Of a stretch of 51,453 nucleotides of DNA, positions 1 to 8,730 are shown one piece after another. Under the pieces are notes generated by a model. The model made no database searches. It worked only from the letters and a program-made list of their open reading frames with translations, and was not told the DNA's origin. This DNA is from a virus, in IMG/VR virus record IMGVR_UViG_3300032236_000307, positions 1 to 51,453 of that record; one strand, given 5' to 3'. The position numbers and the translations under genes were made by a program. How positions within the stretch are numbered: the stretch's first letter is position 1; every line of letters begins with the position of its first letter.

Positions 1-1
1 C

Positions 2-2287
2 GTAAGCCAGTACAAGAACCCTGCATTGATGGACAACATCGGCATCAACGAAGCTTTGGACATGAGCCCCAAGCAGTTCGTCAACCCTGATCCAAAGATG
101 GGCCACTCATTGCCTGTAGGCGGCGTGGACAAGGTCGGCGGCTTGCCCATCGGCGGCGTGGATCAAAGCGCGGCTCCCGGCATGCAGTTCGCCCCACAAG
201 ATCAACAGGGCCAACAAGGCCAGCCAGATCAGCAAGGTGGCCTGCCACAAGGTGGACAACCTCCAGCGGCTGGCCCAAGCGCCCCATCCCACCCCACCAA
301 TATCCTGAGCCTGACACCGCAAGGCCGGGCATTGGGAGCCATAGCACCTCAAGGCATGGCAAGGGGTGGAAGCATGACCCCCAAGCAAAGAGCCGCAATG
401 CGCTTCAAGATGGAGCAGAAGAAGCGCATGCCCCACTTGGCTGGTGGCGGTCAACCTCCAAAGAACAAAAAGCCATACGAGGAGATTGGGCACGAGAAGC
501 GCGTGCTGTTCCGTGGCGAAGGCTATGGAGACACCCAAGGCATCATCGTGCCTCGACACATGTGGCATGGCGGTCATGGCTCCAACGGAGAAAAGATGCC
601 GGGCATGCAGGAGTTGAATGAGGCTCGCGCACAGGTTTATGGATCAGAAAACCGCGACCCATTGCAAATCTCTCAGGTGGGGAAATTGCACCAGCAGATC
701 CTTAACGACCACTTTGCCAAACCACTGGACGAACAACTGGCGGCAGAGAAGGCCGCATTGATCAGGCTCAAGCAGGCCAAGCACATCAGCCAAAACGGCG
801 ACACATTGGACAAGAGCGAGAAGCTCGACACCGTGAACCACGAGCACGATGAGAAAGGCCGCACATACAAAGGCTTTGCATCCAAGGGCGTGGCAGGCAG
901 TTCCCTGTACACCTCAGGCCATGGTGAGAACCGCAAGTTCCACATCATCAACACCTGCCCCGGTCAAACGGTTGGCTGTGGCGGTGGACACGACGAGAAC
1001 GGCATCATTGACACTATGAAGGGCACCTGTTTTGCCCCCAATGCTGAGTCCCAGTATGCCGCCGCCGCCGTGCGCAGAGCGGCCCATGAGCAGGCCAAAC
1101 ACGACCCGGCAATGACAGGCGACTGGATCCTTGCACACACAGGTTCACTGCGTGATGCCGCAAGAGTTGCAGACAAGCAAAACAAACGCCTGCTGTTCCG
1201 CCCCAACGTGGTGGACGAGACCGACGTGTCTTCACGCCATGTCCTGCGCCACCTGAACAAGCAACGCAAGGAAAGCAAACTGCCTCCGATCACCGCCAAC
1301 TCATACGGCAAGACCAACGAGTTGCATGATCCAGAAAACGGTTACTTCGTGACCCACTCCAACGTCGGCCCTAAGGTCAAGCAAGGCGCATCGGTTGAAG
1401 GCAACATTGCACGAGACAAGGCTCGCGTGCGCAATACAATCTTGGCAACCGATTCATCCGGTCGTGACTTTGTCAATGAGCAGGGCAACAAGACACCACC
1501 CAAAGGCTCCTACATGGTGACCGATGTCAAGCGCGGCTCACCCTTGAGCAAAGAGATGGAGAGGCACATCACCCATGCCAAATATTGGGCCACTGGCAAA
1601 ACACCAGAGGAGATGAGCCGGGAAGAAAAGGCCGAGCCAGAGGAGGCTCACTACGATGGGAACGGCAACTTAACCACCGAAGACAAAGCTCACTACGGGC
1701 ACATCACCTTCAATGGCAAACGCTTTGACTATCAAAGACAGCACGTCCTTCACCCACGTTTGGTGAATGTGCCTGAGCGCAAGAAGAACAAAAAGACCGG
1801 CGAGATGGAAACAGTGGATCACCTGATCCCCACCGACTCACGGTTCAAAGACGAAGACTTCCTGCCCAAAGAACGCTACATGACCAAGACCGGCAAAAAG
1901 GCTGGTCACATCCTGATGACGACTCCAACTGAGTCCACCAGCACATTGGGCCACCAGACATCATTCACTCACCATGTTGGCCCAGAGCATATTGACTATG
2001 CCAAACGCAACAAAGGCGAGTATGAGATCGACGGCCCACTCCAACAGGAGATGGCGGCAGGTAAAGAATATGCCGAGCCACAACCAATTCAGATCCTGAA
2101 AAAGAAAAAGAACTTTGCTTTGGGCGGCTCTGTTGTGGGTGACAATAGCGACCACTTAGGTGACGACGACTTCCATGCATTCCCCGAAAGAAACTTTGCC
2201 GCACAGCATCACCTTGCAAAACGCATGGGTGTAGAGGACGTAAGCGAATTACATCCTTCTCTGTTACACAACTATGAGGCTCAATAA
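2..2287 (+). CDS. Large phage protein of unknown function, 5' end outside the window
   Basis: The frame is open to the left edge of the window (codons GTA AGC CAG from base 2) and reads as coding there, so the TTG at 26 and ATG at 29 are probably internal. At least 761 residues are present. The N-terminal part is low complexity (Gly, Gln, Pro, ending near MARGGS). The central part has a Cys cluster encoded at about 950-1040 (TCPGQTVGC, then GTCFAP). The rest is hydrophilic and Lys/His-rich, with a FALGGS motif near the end. The Cys pattern faintly recalls mycobacteriophage gp88-family proteins, but this is only an impression. The stop overlaps the portal start by one base, so it belongs to the head operon. 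No function is assigned. Confidence 0.8.
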   Translation, partial: VSQYKNPALMDNIGINEALDMSPKQFVNPDPKMGHSLPVGGVDKVGGLPIGGVDQSAAPGMQFAPQDQQGQQGQPDQQGGLPQGGQPPAAGPSAPSHPTNILSLTPQGRALGAIAPQGMARGGSMTPKQRAAMRFKMEQKKRMPHLAGGGQPPKNKKPYEEIGHEKRVLFRGEGYGDTQGIIVPRHMWHGGHGSNGEKMPGMQELNEARAQVYGSENRDPLQISQVGKLHQQILNDHFAKPLDEQLAAEKAALIRLKQAKHISQNGDTLDKSEKLDTVNHEHDEKGRTYKGFASKGVAGSSLYTSGHGENRKFHIINTCPGQTVGCGGGHDENGIIDTMKGTCFAPNAESQYAAAAVRRAAHEQAKHDPAMTGDWILAHTGSLRDAARVADKQNKRLLFRPNVVDETDVSSRHVLRHLNKQRKESKLPPITANSYGKTNELHDPENGYFVTHSNVGPKVKQGASVEGNIARDKARVRNTILATDSSGRDFVNEQGNKTPPKGSYMVTDVKRGSPLSKEMERHITHAKYWATGKTPEEMSREEKAEPEEAHYDGNGNLTTEDKAHYGHITFNGKRFDYQRQHVLHPRLVNVPERKKNKKTGEMETVDHLIPTDSRFKDEDFLPKERYMTKTGKKAGHILMTTPTESTSTLGHQTSFTHHVGPEHIDYAKRNKGEYEIDGPLQQEMAAGKEYAEPQPIQILKKKKNFALGGSVVGDNSDHLGDDDFHAFPERNFAAQHHLAKRMGVEDVSELHPSLLHNYEAQ

Positions 2288-4731
2288 TGTCAGACGATAT
2301 CAACATTGACGAACAAGAAGACGGCTCGGCAGTCGTCGATATGCCTGAGATGGACACTGAGGAGCAACCCGACGGCTCCGCCATTGTTGAAGTCAATGAC
2401 GGCCCTGAGTTCAACCCAGAGTTCTATGACAACCTTGCCGACGTAGTTGACCCCGGCACGCTGTCAAGCCTGACCTTCCGCTACTTGGATTTGTTGGAGA
2501 GCGACAAGCAGGCCCGGGAACAGCGCGACAAACAATACGAAGAGGGCATCAAGCGCACAGGCATGGGCAACGATGCACCCGGCGGTGCCACCTTCATGGG
2601 TGCCAGCAAGGTGGTGCACCCCGCCATGGCTGAGGGCTGTGTGGACTTCGCATCCCGTGCCATCAAAGAGATGTTCCCACCTGACGGCCCAGTCAAATCA
2701 AAGATTGTCGGCAAGCAAGATGACATCAAGGCCGCCATCGCAGAGCGCAAGGTCAACTACCTGAACTGGCAGATCACCGAGCAGATTGAAGAGTTCCGCG
2801 ACGAGCAAGAACAGTTGCTGACTCAGTTGCCACTGGGCGGCTCACAGTATTTCAAGATTTGGTTTGACGAAGACAAGAAGCGCCCAGTCGTTGAGTTCCT
2901 GCCCATCGACCGTGTGATCCTGCCATTTGCGGCAACCAACTTTTACACCGCCCAACGCGCGGCTGAAGTGCACGAGATCACCACCCATGAACTTGAGCGC
3001 CGCATCAGTTCCGGCATGTACCGCGACATCAGCTACATCAAAGCCTCAGAGTCAATTGAAGAAGGCAAGGTGGCTCAGGCCAACAACAAGGTCGAGGGCA
3101 AAAGCTTTCAAGAAAACAAAGACGGCTTGCGCAAAATCTTCCACATCTACACCTATTTGGAACTGGAAGACGACAAGCACACCAAAGGCAAGATGGCACC
3201 GTACATCTTGATGATCGACGAGTTGGACAACGAGGTGCTGGGCCTATACCGCAACTGGGAAGAGTCCGACAAGACCATGACCAAGCTGGACTGGATTGTG
3301 GAGTTCAAGTTCATTCCATGGCGCGGTGCCTATGCCATTGGCCTGCCCCATCTGATTGGCGGCCTCAGCGCGGCTTTGACCGGCTCCCTGCGTGCTTTGC
3401 TGGACTCGGCACATATCAACAACGCCGCGACCATGCTCAAGCTCAAGGGCGCAAAGATCAGCGGTCAATCCCAGCAGGTCGATGTCACCCAGATCGTGGA
3501 GATCGAAGGCGCACCCGGCGTGCAGGACATCCGCCAGATCGCCATGCCCATGCCGTTCAATCCGCCCAGCCCTGTGCTGTTCGAGTTGCTGGGCTTCTTG
3601 GAAAAGGCCACCAGCAGTGTTTTGACCACGGCTGAGGAGAAGATAGCCGACATCAGCGCACAGGCTCCCGTAGGCACCACACAAGCCCTGATTGAGCAGG
3701 GCTCGCAGGTGTACTCATCCATCCACGCACGCCTGCATGAATCACAGGCTCGCGTGCTGAAGATCCTGTGCCGGTTGAACCGTTGGCACTTCGACGACAT
3801 GCAGAAGTCGGACATCGTCACCGACTTGGAAGTCACCCGCGAAGACTTCGCCAAGAACACCGACGTGGTGCCAGTCAGTGACCCGCACATCTTTTCTGAG
3901 ACCCAGCGCATGGCCCAGAACCAAGCGGTGCTGGCGCTGGCTGAGAAGCACCCCGACCAGTTCAACATGGGCAAGGTGATTGCTCGCCTGCTCAAGCAGA
4001 TGAAGATCCCCAACATCAACGAGATCATGGTGGATCAGCCGTCACCTGAACAGCGCACGTCTGCGGATGAAAATGCCGCCATGTTGATCGGTCAGCCTGC
4101 ATACGCATACATCCAGCAGGATCACATTGCGCACATTCAGGATCACCTGCAATTCGCCATGAACCCATTTATGGGCCAGTCGCCATTTGCTGACCCCAAC
4201 TACCTCAACAACCTGATTGAGCACATCAAGCAACACATGACCTTGTGGTACCTGAACCGCTCAAACGGCTACGTCGAGGAGTCCACCGGCAAGCCCATCA
4301 AAAACTACAACGATCCGAAATACACACCGGTTGTTGACAAGTTATACACAGTGGTTGGTGCGCATGTGATGATGGACACGCAAGAGGTGTTCAAAGACTT
4401 CATGCCGTCGTTTGAAAAGCTGACGCAGATGGCTCAACAGCGTCAGAACCAGCCTCCTCAGTTGCCGCCCGAGGCACAGGTGGTCAAAGACACCAGCATG
4501 GCTGAAACACAGCGCAAAGCGCAAGCTGACAAGGCCAAGCAGGCATACGAGCAGGCCAAGTTGCAGATGGAACAACAAGCCCATGCCATGGACAATCAGA
4601 CCAAGATTGAAATCGAGAATGCCAAGCTGACTCACGAGACGATTCAGCATGCAAACGAGTTGGCGTTTACGCCACCACCCGCCGCACCTGCGGCACAACC
4701 ACAAGGAGGCCAAGATGGCATCGGACAATGA
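2287..4731 (+). CDS. Portal protein (head-tail connector), podovirus type
   Basis: An 814-residue protein of the size and layout of podovirus portals, which form the dodecameric ring at the capsid vertex through which DNA enters and leaves. Family-like segments include the FRYLDLLESDKQAREQRDKQY helix region near residue 65, MGASKVVHPAMAEG near 105, a long helical stretch near residues 160-180, and a charged Gln/Ala-rich coiled-coil C-terminus (about 715-800) before a Pro/Gln tail. The N-terminus is acidic and carries two copies of a DGSA[VI]V motif that recurs in the scaffold-like protein. The start ATG overlaps the upstream TAA. It precedes the chaperonin, scaffold and capsid genes, the usual head-module order. 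Confidence 0.85.
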   Translation: MSDDINIDEQEDGSAVVDMPEMDTEEQPDGSAIVEVNDGPEFNPEFYDNLADVVDPGTLSSLTFRYLDLLESDKQAREQRDKQYEEGIKRTGMGNDAPGGATFMGASKVVHPAMAEGCVDFASRAIKEMFPPDGPVKSKIVGKQDDIKAAIAERKVNYLNWQITEQIEEFRDEQEQLLTQLPLGGSQYFKIWFDEDKKRPVVEFLPIDRVILPFAATNFYTAQRAAEVHEITTHELERRISSGMYRDISYIKASESIEEGKVAQANNKVEGKSFQENKDGLRKIFHIYTYLELEDDKHTKGKMAPYILMIDELDNEVLGLYRNWEESDKTMTKLDWIVEFKFIPWRGAYAIGLPHLIGGLSAALTGSLRALLDSAHINNAATMLKLKGAKISGQSQQVDVTQIVEIEGAPGVQDIRQIAMPMPFNPPSPVLFELLGFLEKATSSVLTTAEEKIADISAQAPVGTTQALIEQGSQVYSSIHARLHESQARVLKILCRLNRWHFDDMQKSDIVTDLEVTREDFAKNTDVVPVSDPHIFSETQRMAQNQAVLALAEKHPDQFNMGKVIARLLKQMKIPNINEIMVDQPSPEQRTSADENAAMLIGQPAYAYIQQDHIAHIQDHLQFAMNPFMGQSPFADPNYLNNLIEHIKQHMTLWYLNRSNGYVEESTGKPIKNYNDPKYTPVVDKLYTVVGAHVMMDTQEVFKDFMPSFEKLTQMAQQRQNQPPQLPPEAQVVKDTSMAETQRKAQADKAKQAYEQAKLQMEQQAHAMDNQTKIEIENAKLTHETIQHANELAFTPPPAAPAAQPQGGQDGIGQ

Positions 4732-4873
4732 GCAAAAAAGCGTGAATGTGCCCCAGCACAAGCGCCTTGCCCAAGGAGAGAAGCTGGACGGAACTAGCCT
4801 GAAACCGAAAGGTGGCAGTACTAATCCGATTAGTAAATCTCATGGCGGCTTGTCGCACGCGAAGAAGAAATGA
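4715..4873 (+). CDS. Small basic protein, 52 aa
   Basis: The ATG at 4715 follows a clear AAGGAGG ribosome site inside the end of the portal gene; the frame is open further upstream, but that part is only an overlap with portal. The product is hydrophilic, rich in Lys, Ser and Gly, with a C-terminus of the type GGLSHAKKK. Residues 36-40 (TNPIS) are encoded by copy 1 of the dispersed palindrome. Function unknown; the position in the head operon suggests a virion or assembly role. Confidence 0.65.
   Translation: MASDNEQKSVNVPQHKRLAQGEKLDGTSLKPKGGSTNPISKSHGGLSHAKKK
4819..4835. repeat. Dispersed palindrome TACTAATC-C-GATTAGTA, copy 1
   Basis: A 17-bp perfect inverted repeat around one central base. 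The same palindrome, differing only at the central base, occurs at 15498, 39666 and 48105. Here it encodes T-N-P-I-S. See the finding on this element. Confidence 0.85.
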
Positions 4874-5049
4874 TCGAAGCTCTGATTCACAGAATCAAGA
4901 TATGCCAGAGTGAGTTGCAAGTATCCCTAGCGATAGGGATGCCGATAACTTGGGAAGCATATCAACGCATGGTTGGCGAATATCAAGGGCTCCAAAAGGC
5001 CATGGATATCATCGACAACATGTTGGAAGAGGAAAACAGTTCCGATTAA
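4870..5049 (+). CDS. Small hypothetical protein, 59 aa
   Basis: An uninterrupted frame from the ATG at 4870, which overlaps the preceding stop by four bases (ATGA), to TAA at 5047-5049. The product starts MIEALIHRIKICQSEL and ends in an acidic EEENSSD. It is mostly helical in character, with no known motif. The translational coupling and the tight fit between neighbours support a real gene. Function unknown. Confidence 0.6.
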   Translation: MIEALIHRIKICQSELQVSLAIGMPITWEAYQRMVGEYQGLQKAMDIIDNMLEEENSSD

Positions 5050-5103
5050 CCAAGCACTGCAAAGTGCGTCAATGCACCTGAAATATGGTGTGGAAGGAAA
5101 GTG

Positions 5104-5556
5104 ATGAGCGAGAAAGACCCAATCCCTACGATTGAGGGCAATGCAGGCGTAGCCGACCCAGTTGAACTGGCGTGGGCATTCCCTGAAGTAAACCCCGGAC
5201 AGCGTCCATTTGGGGGTCGAGTGATAGTGCAACTGCGGCGGATTAAAAAGAAGGCAGGACGCATCATCATCGTTGATGAAACCAAGGAAAACGAGAAGTG
5301 GAACAACATGATCGGCAAGGTCGTGGCTATTGGCCCACTCGCGTTCAAGAACCGAGACACCATGCAACCTTGGGCCGAAGGCTCATGGGCTGAGATTGGC
5401 GACTTTGTTCGCGTTCCTAAGTGGGGCGGAGACCGTTGGGAGCGAGCAGTTCCCGGTGAAGACGGCGAAGACCCAGTGTTATTCATGACGATCAACGACC
5501 ATGAACTGATTTCGGCAGTCACAGATGACCCGTTGTCGTTCAAAGCCTACGTTTAA
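5104..5556 (+). CDS. GroES-like co-chaperonin (Cpn10 fold)
   Basis: A 150-residue protein whose segment from about residue 35 has the GroES pattern: GRVIVQLRR at the first strand, a GRIIIVDET segment like the mobile loop, then GKVVAIGP, EIGDFVRVPKWGG and a C-terminal FMTINDHELISAV strand. GroES caps host GroEL, and phage versions such as T4 gp31 adapt the cage to the capsid protein. The N-terminal 30 residues are an extension beyond a normal GroES. The ATG at 5104 is preferred over the GTG at 5101; both sit behind GGAAGGAAA. Its place between portal and scaffold-like/capsid genes fits a role in capsid folding. Confidence 0.75.
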   Translation: MSEKDPIPTIEGNAGVADPVELAWAFPEVNPGQRPFGGRVIVQLRRIKKKAGRIIIVDETKENEKWNNMIGKVVAIGPLAFKNRDTMQPWAEGSWAEIGDFVRVPKWGGDRWERAVPGEDGEDPVLFMTINDHELISAVTDDPLSFKAYV

Positions 5557-5565
5557 GGGGGAAAT

Positions 5566-6558
5566 ATGGCAACAGCAGAACAAAAAGAGCTTGCACTGGA
5601 AACCATTGAGTCGGATGACGGCTCTGCGGTGGTGGAAGTTGATCCCGCAATGCTCATTCCTGAGGAAAGTGATGAGCAAAACGGGTTTGAAAGAGCAAAA
5701 GAAGGCGGAAGTGTGGATAAATCCACCGATTCCGCTGACGAAGACCATCCAGACGATGATGAAGAGCTTCGTTCCGCCAAAAGGAACCGTCGCCGGGCTA
5801 AAAAAGACCTGATCCGCAAGACAAATCAGGAAAAAGATGCCCAGTTGATGGCCTTGAAGCGCGAAAACGAAGAGTTCAAGCGTCGTTTGAGCCTAGTTGA
5901 GCGCAGTGCCAAGACTGAAGGCTTGATGCGCATCGACAAAAACCTTGAGGATGCCAACTACCGGGTGGAATACGCCAAGTTGAAGCTGGCTGAGGCGACT
6001 CAAAACGCTGATGGTCAGGCAATGGTGGAGGCACAGACCCTCTGGAACGCCGCGCAACGCGAAGTTGACCAACTGACGCAGGTTCGCAAGCAGGCCGACC
6101 AAGAGTTGAGACAGCCTCAGCAACAGCAGGGTGCCGACCCCATGGTTCAGCGCCTCGCACAACGGTGGATGTCCCGCAATTCTTGGTACAACCCATCGGC
6201 AACAGACCCCGACAGCCGAGTCGCCAAAAAGATCGACGAACTGATGGGCGCACAGGGCTGGGATCCGACCGATCCCGACTACTGGGATGAGCTTGATAGC
6301 CGTTTGCAAAAAGAGTTGCCCCACCGCTACAATGACAGCAATGACGACGATTCCCGTAATGTCAGAAGACCAAGGAATGTTGTGGGTAGCTCAGGACGTG
6401 AAGCATCTGCCGCTTATGGTGGTTCTAACCGAACCCAATTTGTACTATCACCTGATAGGGTGAAAGCTATGAAGGAAGCTGGTGCTTGGGACAATCCTGA
6501 ACGCAAAGCAAAAATGATTAAGCAATTCATGGCTTATGACCGCGCCAACCGCAACTAA
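5566..6558 (+). CDS. Scaffold-like capsid assembly protein
   Basis: A 330-residue, very hydrophilic protein. The N-terminus is acidic (about 1-65, including DEDHPDDDEE), followed by a basic KRNRRRAKK patch and long helical coiled-coil segments (about 85-185), a Gln-rich linker and a basic C-terminus. Acidic, helical proteins of this size encoded just before the capsid gene are typical scaffolds, which direct procapsid assembly and then leave. Residues near 17 repeat the DGSAVVEV motif of the portal N-terminus. Ribosome site: AAGGGGGAA. The assignment rests on composition and position, not on a diagnostic motif. Confidence 0.65.
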   Translation: MATAEQKELALETIESDDGSAVVEVDPAMLIPEESDEQNGFERAKEGGSVDKSTDSADEDHPDDDEELRSAKRNRRRAKKDLIRKTNQEKDAQLMALKRENEEFKRRLSLVERSAKTEGLMRIDKNLEDANYRVEYAKLKLAEATQNADGQAMVEAQTLWNAAQREVDQLTQVRKQADQELRQPQQQQGADPMVQRLAQRWMSRNSWYNPSATDPDSRVAKKIDELMGAQGWDPTDPDYWDELDSRLQKELPHRYNDSNDDDSRNVRRPRNVVGSSGREASAAYGGSNRTQFVLSPDRVKAMKEAGAWDNPERKAKMIKQFMAYDRANRN

Positions 6559-6575
6559 TCTAAGGGGAAAACATA

Positions 6576-7121
6576 ATGGAATCACGTCTCAAAAAATCTC
6601 TCAACGCTGGTGGTCGCCAAGACCGCACGAACGGGGAAGCATCCCACCAAGCGCCTGAAGATAAGTTCATTTCTACGCAGGAACTAGGAAACATGTGGAG
6701 CGAGGAATGGACGCAATCAGCATTGCCCAAACTGCCCGTCTTGGATGGGTGGCACCTTTGCTGGCTTTCAACAACCAACAGTTACGACTCCATCGATAAA
6801 AGGATTCGCCTCGGATACGTTCCAGTTAAATCTGAAGAGTTCCCGGGCTTTGAGAATTACCGAGTGAAGTCAGGCGAACATGTTGGCTACATCTCCTGTA
6901 ACGAGATGTTACTGTTCAAGATCCCAATGGAAATCTACCAGAAGGTCATGACCTTGATGCACCACGACAAACCTCGTGAGGAAGCTGAAAAGGTTCGTGT
7001 ACAGCAGGAAAATCTTCAAGGGGCACGCGACAGCAACGGTCGTCGGTTGGTGCAAGTTGAGGGCGAAGGTATGGGTTCTATTGATCAGCAACCAACCAAA
7101 ACGCCCGTATTTGCGGGTTAA
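6576..7121 (+). CDS. Conserved-looking head-module protein, 181 aa
   Basis: A soluble protein encoded between scaffold-like and capsid genes, behind AAGGGGAAAACATA. The middle part reads like a compact folded domain (WHLCWLSTTNSYDSID, IRLGYVPVKSEEFPGF, SGEHVGYISCNEMLLFKIP). The C-terminal part is helical and charged, then Gln/Gly-rich. No known catalytic motif is seen. Position suggests head morphogenesis; function unknown. Confidence 0.6.
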   Translation: MESRLKKSLNAGGRQDRTNGEASHQAPEDKFISTQELGNMWSEEWTQSALPKLPVLDGWHLCWLSTTNSYDSIDKRIRLGYVPVKSEEFPGFENYRVKSGEHVGYISCNEMLLFKIPMEIYQKVMTLMHHDKPREEAEKVRVQQENLQGARDSNGRRLVQVEGEGMGSIDQQPTKTPVFAG

Positions 7122-7135
7122 CCAAGGAGTTAAAC

Positions 7136-7735
7136 ATGTCTAGTACATCCGCTCCGTTTGGCTTGCGTCCTGCGTTCCATCCCTCCGGTCTGGATCGCGC
7201 ACAGGCGCTGGCTAACGGCATCACATCGGGTTATTCAACCCAAATCTTGAAGGGCCAGCCTGTCGCATACTCTGCGTCAGCAGGCGTGATTGTTCCCCTC
7301 ACTACGGCTCCTGCCGCTGGCTCCGCTGTTGCGTGGTCTGGTGCATTTGCCGGCGTTGAGTGGACTGACACCACTGGTCGTCGTCGTGTGTCCAACTATT
7401 GGCCTGCAAGCACTGCCTACACCACTGGCTCTTGCGTAGCTTATTTCTATAACGACAACAACATCGTTTATGAAATCCAAGCTGACGGTTCAATGGCTCA
7501 AACCACCATCGGCAACGAATACAACTTCACCAACACAACCGCTGGTTCATCCACCACTGGTCTGTCACAAGCCACCTTAGGTGCTTCGACAGCCGCTGGT
7601 AACGGTGTCCAAGGTCAAATGCGTGTCGTTGATTTGGCCCCCTATGTGGACAATGCGTGGGGTGATTCCTACACCATCGTCCGTGTCGTTAACGCTCAGT
7701 CTCAGTTCTTCGGTGCTGTGACTGCCATTGCATAA
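7136..7735 (+). CDS. Candidate head decoration or cement protein
   Basis: A 199-residue protein rich in Ser, Thr, Ala and Gly, starting SSTSAPFGLRPAFHPSG. This is an opening seen in small beta-rich phage head proteins encoded next to the capsid gene. Strand-like segments such as IVYEIQADGS and YTIVRVVNAQSQFFG alternate with flexible Gly/Thr stretches. It lies 11 bases upstream of the major capsid gene, with a good AAGGAG site. The role is inferred from context and composition. Confidence 0.55.
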   Translation: MSSTSAPFGLRPAFHPSGLDRAQALANGITSGYSTQILKGQPVAYSASAGVIVPLTTAPAAGSAVAWSGAFAGVEWTDTTGRRRVSNYWPASTAYTTGSCVAYFYNDNNIVYEIQADGSMAQTTIGNEYNFTNTTAGSSTTGLSQATLGASTAAGNGVQGQMRVVDLAPYVDNAWGDSYTIVRVVNAQSQFFGAVTAIA

Positions 7736-7746
7736 GGAGCTAAAAA

Positions 7747-8661
7747 ATGGCCGCACCAATGCGAAGTACGGACTTCCGTTCCATCGTTGAACCTATTCTC
7801 AACGAGTGTTTTGACGGAGTCTATGACCAACGTGCCGACGAGTGGAGCCGTGTGTTCCGCGAAGAAGATGGCATCCCCCGTAACTACCACGAAGAGCCCG
7901 TCCTGTACGGTTTCGGCGCGGCACCTCAGTTGCCTGACGGCACACCGGTGACGTACCAACAAGGTGGTGTCCTGTTCCTGAAACGCTATGTGTACAAGGT
8001 GTATGGCTTGGCCTTCGCTTTGACCAAAGTGTTGGTGGAAGACGGCGACCACATCCGTTTGGGTCAAGTTTATGCACGCCACTTGGCACAGTCTTTGGTG
8101 GAAACCAAAGAATTGTTGTCAGCCAACGTGTTAAACACTGCCTTCAACAGCGCCTACCCCGGTGGCGACGGTGTGTCTTTGATCAACACCGCTCACCCCA
8201 TCGTGAATGGCTCCTTCAGCAACCAGTTGGCTACCGCCGCTGTTCTGTCTCAGACATCTCTCGAACAGATGCTGATCCAGATCCGCCAAGCAGTGGACAA
8301 CAACGGCAAGAAGATTCGTTTGGTTCCCCGCCAGTTGGTGGTGGCCCCGGGCAACATCTTCCAAGCCGAAGTGTTGTTGAAGTCTGTTTTGCGTACTGGT
8401 AACGCAAACAACGACATCAACCCCATCAAGTCAATCGGCTTGCTGGACGAAGGTGCCGCAGTTCTGTCTCGTTTGACTTCATCTACCGCTTGGTGGGTTC
8501 AGACCGATGCTCCAGAGGGCTTCAAGCTCCTGATGCGTCGTCGTTTGGAGAAAACCATGGAAGGTGACTTCGAGACTGACACCATGCGCTACAAAGCGAC
8601 AGAGCGTTACGACGTTGGCTTCACTGATCCACGTTGCGCTTACGGTACCCCCGGTATCTAA
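7747..8661 (+). CDS. Major capsid protein
   Basis: A 304-residue protein of the size and composition of HK97-fold major capsid proteins (of the kind often matched to Mu gpT-like heads). It opens with RSTDFRSIVEPILNECFDGVYDQ, followed by a spine-helix-like stretch GQVYARHLAQSLVETKELLSANV and an INTAHPIVNG segment. A P-domain-like region follows (QLVVAPGNIFQAEVLLKSVLR), and the C-terminus has the MRYKATERYDVGFTDPR signature of this group. It is followed at once by a strong intrinsic terminator, which fits a highly expressed capsid gene at an operon end. Confidence 0.8.
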   Translation: MAAPMRSTDFRSIVEPILNECFDGVYDQRADEWSRVFREEDGIPRNYHEEPVLYGFGAAPQLPDGTPVTYQQGGVLFLKRYVYKVYGLAFALTKVLVEDGDHIRLGQVYARHLAQSLVETKELLSANVLNTAFNSAYPGGDGVSLINTAHPIVNGSFSNQLATAAVLSQTSLEQMLIQIRQAVDNNGKKIRLVPRQLVVAPGNIFQAEVLLKSVLRTGNANNDINPIKSIGLLDEGAAVLSRLTSSTAWWVQTDAPEGFKLLMRRRLEKTMEGDFETDTMRYKATERYDVGFTDPRCAYGTPGI

Positions 8662-8666
8662 AAAGC

Positions 8667-8695
8667 AGGGCTGGTGTAAAAGCCAGCCCTTTTTT
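8667..8695 (+). terminator. Intrinsic terminator after the capsid gene
   Basis: A perfect 8-bp stem, AGGGCTGG (8667-8674) with CCAGCCCT (8683-8690), an 8-nt loop and then a T-run. It lies five bases after the capsid stop codon. Confidence 0.9.
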
Positions 8696-8730
8696 AAACC
8701 CTGAGTGGTTCAAGCCACAAGGAGAAAAAA

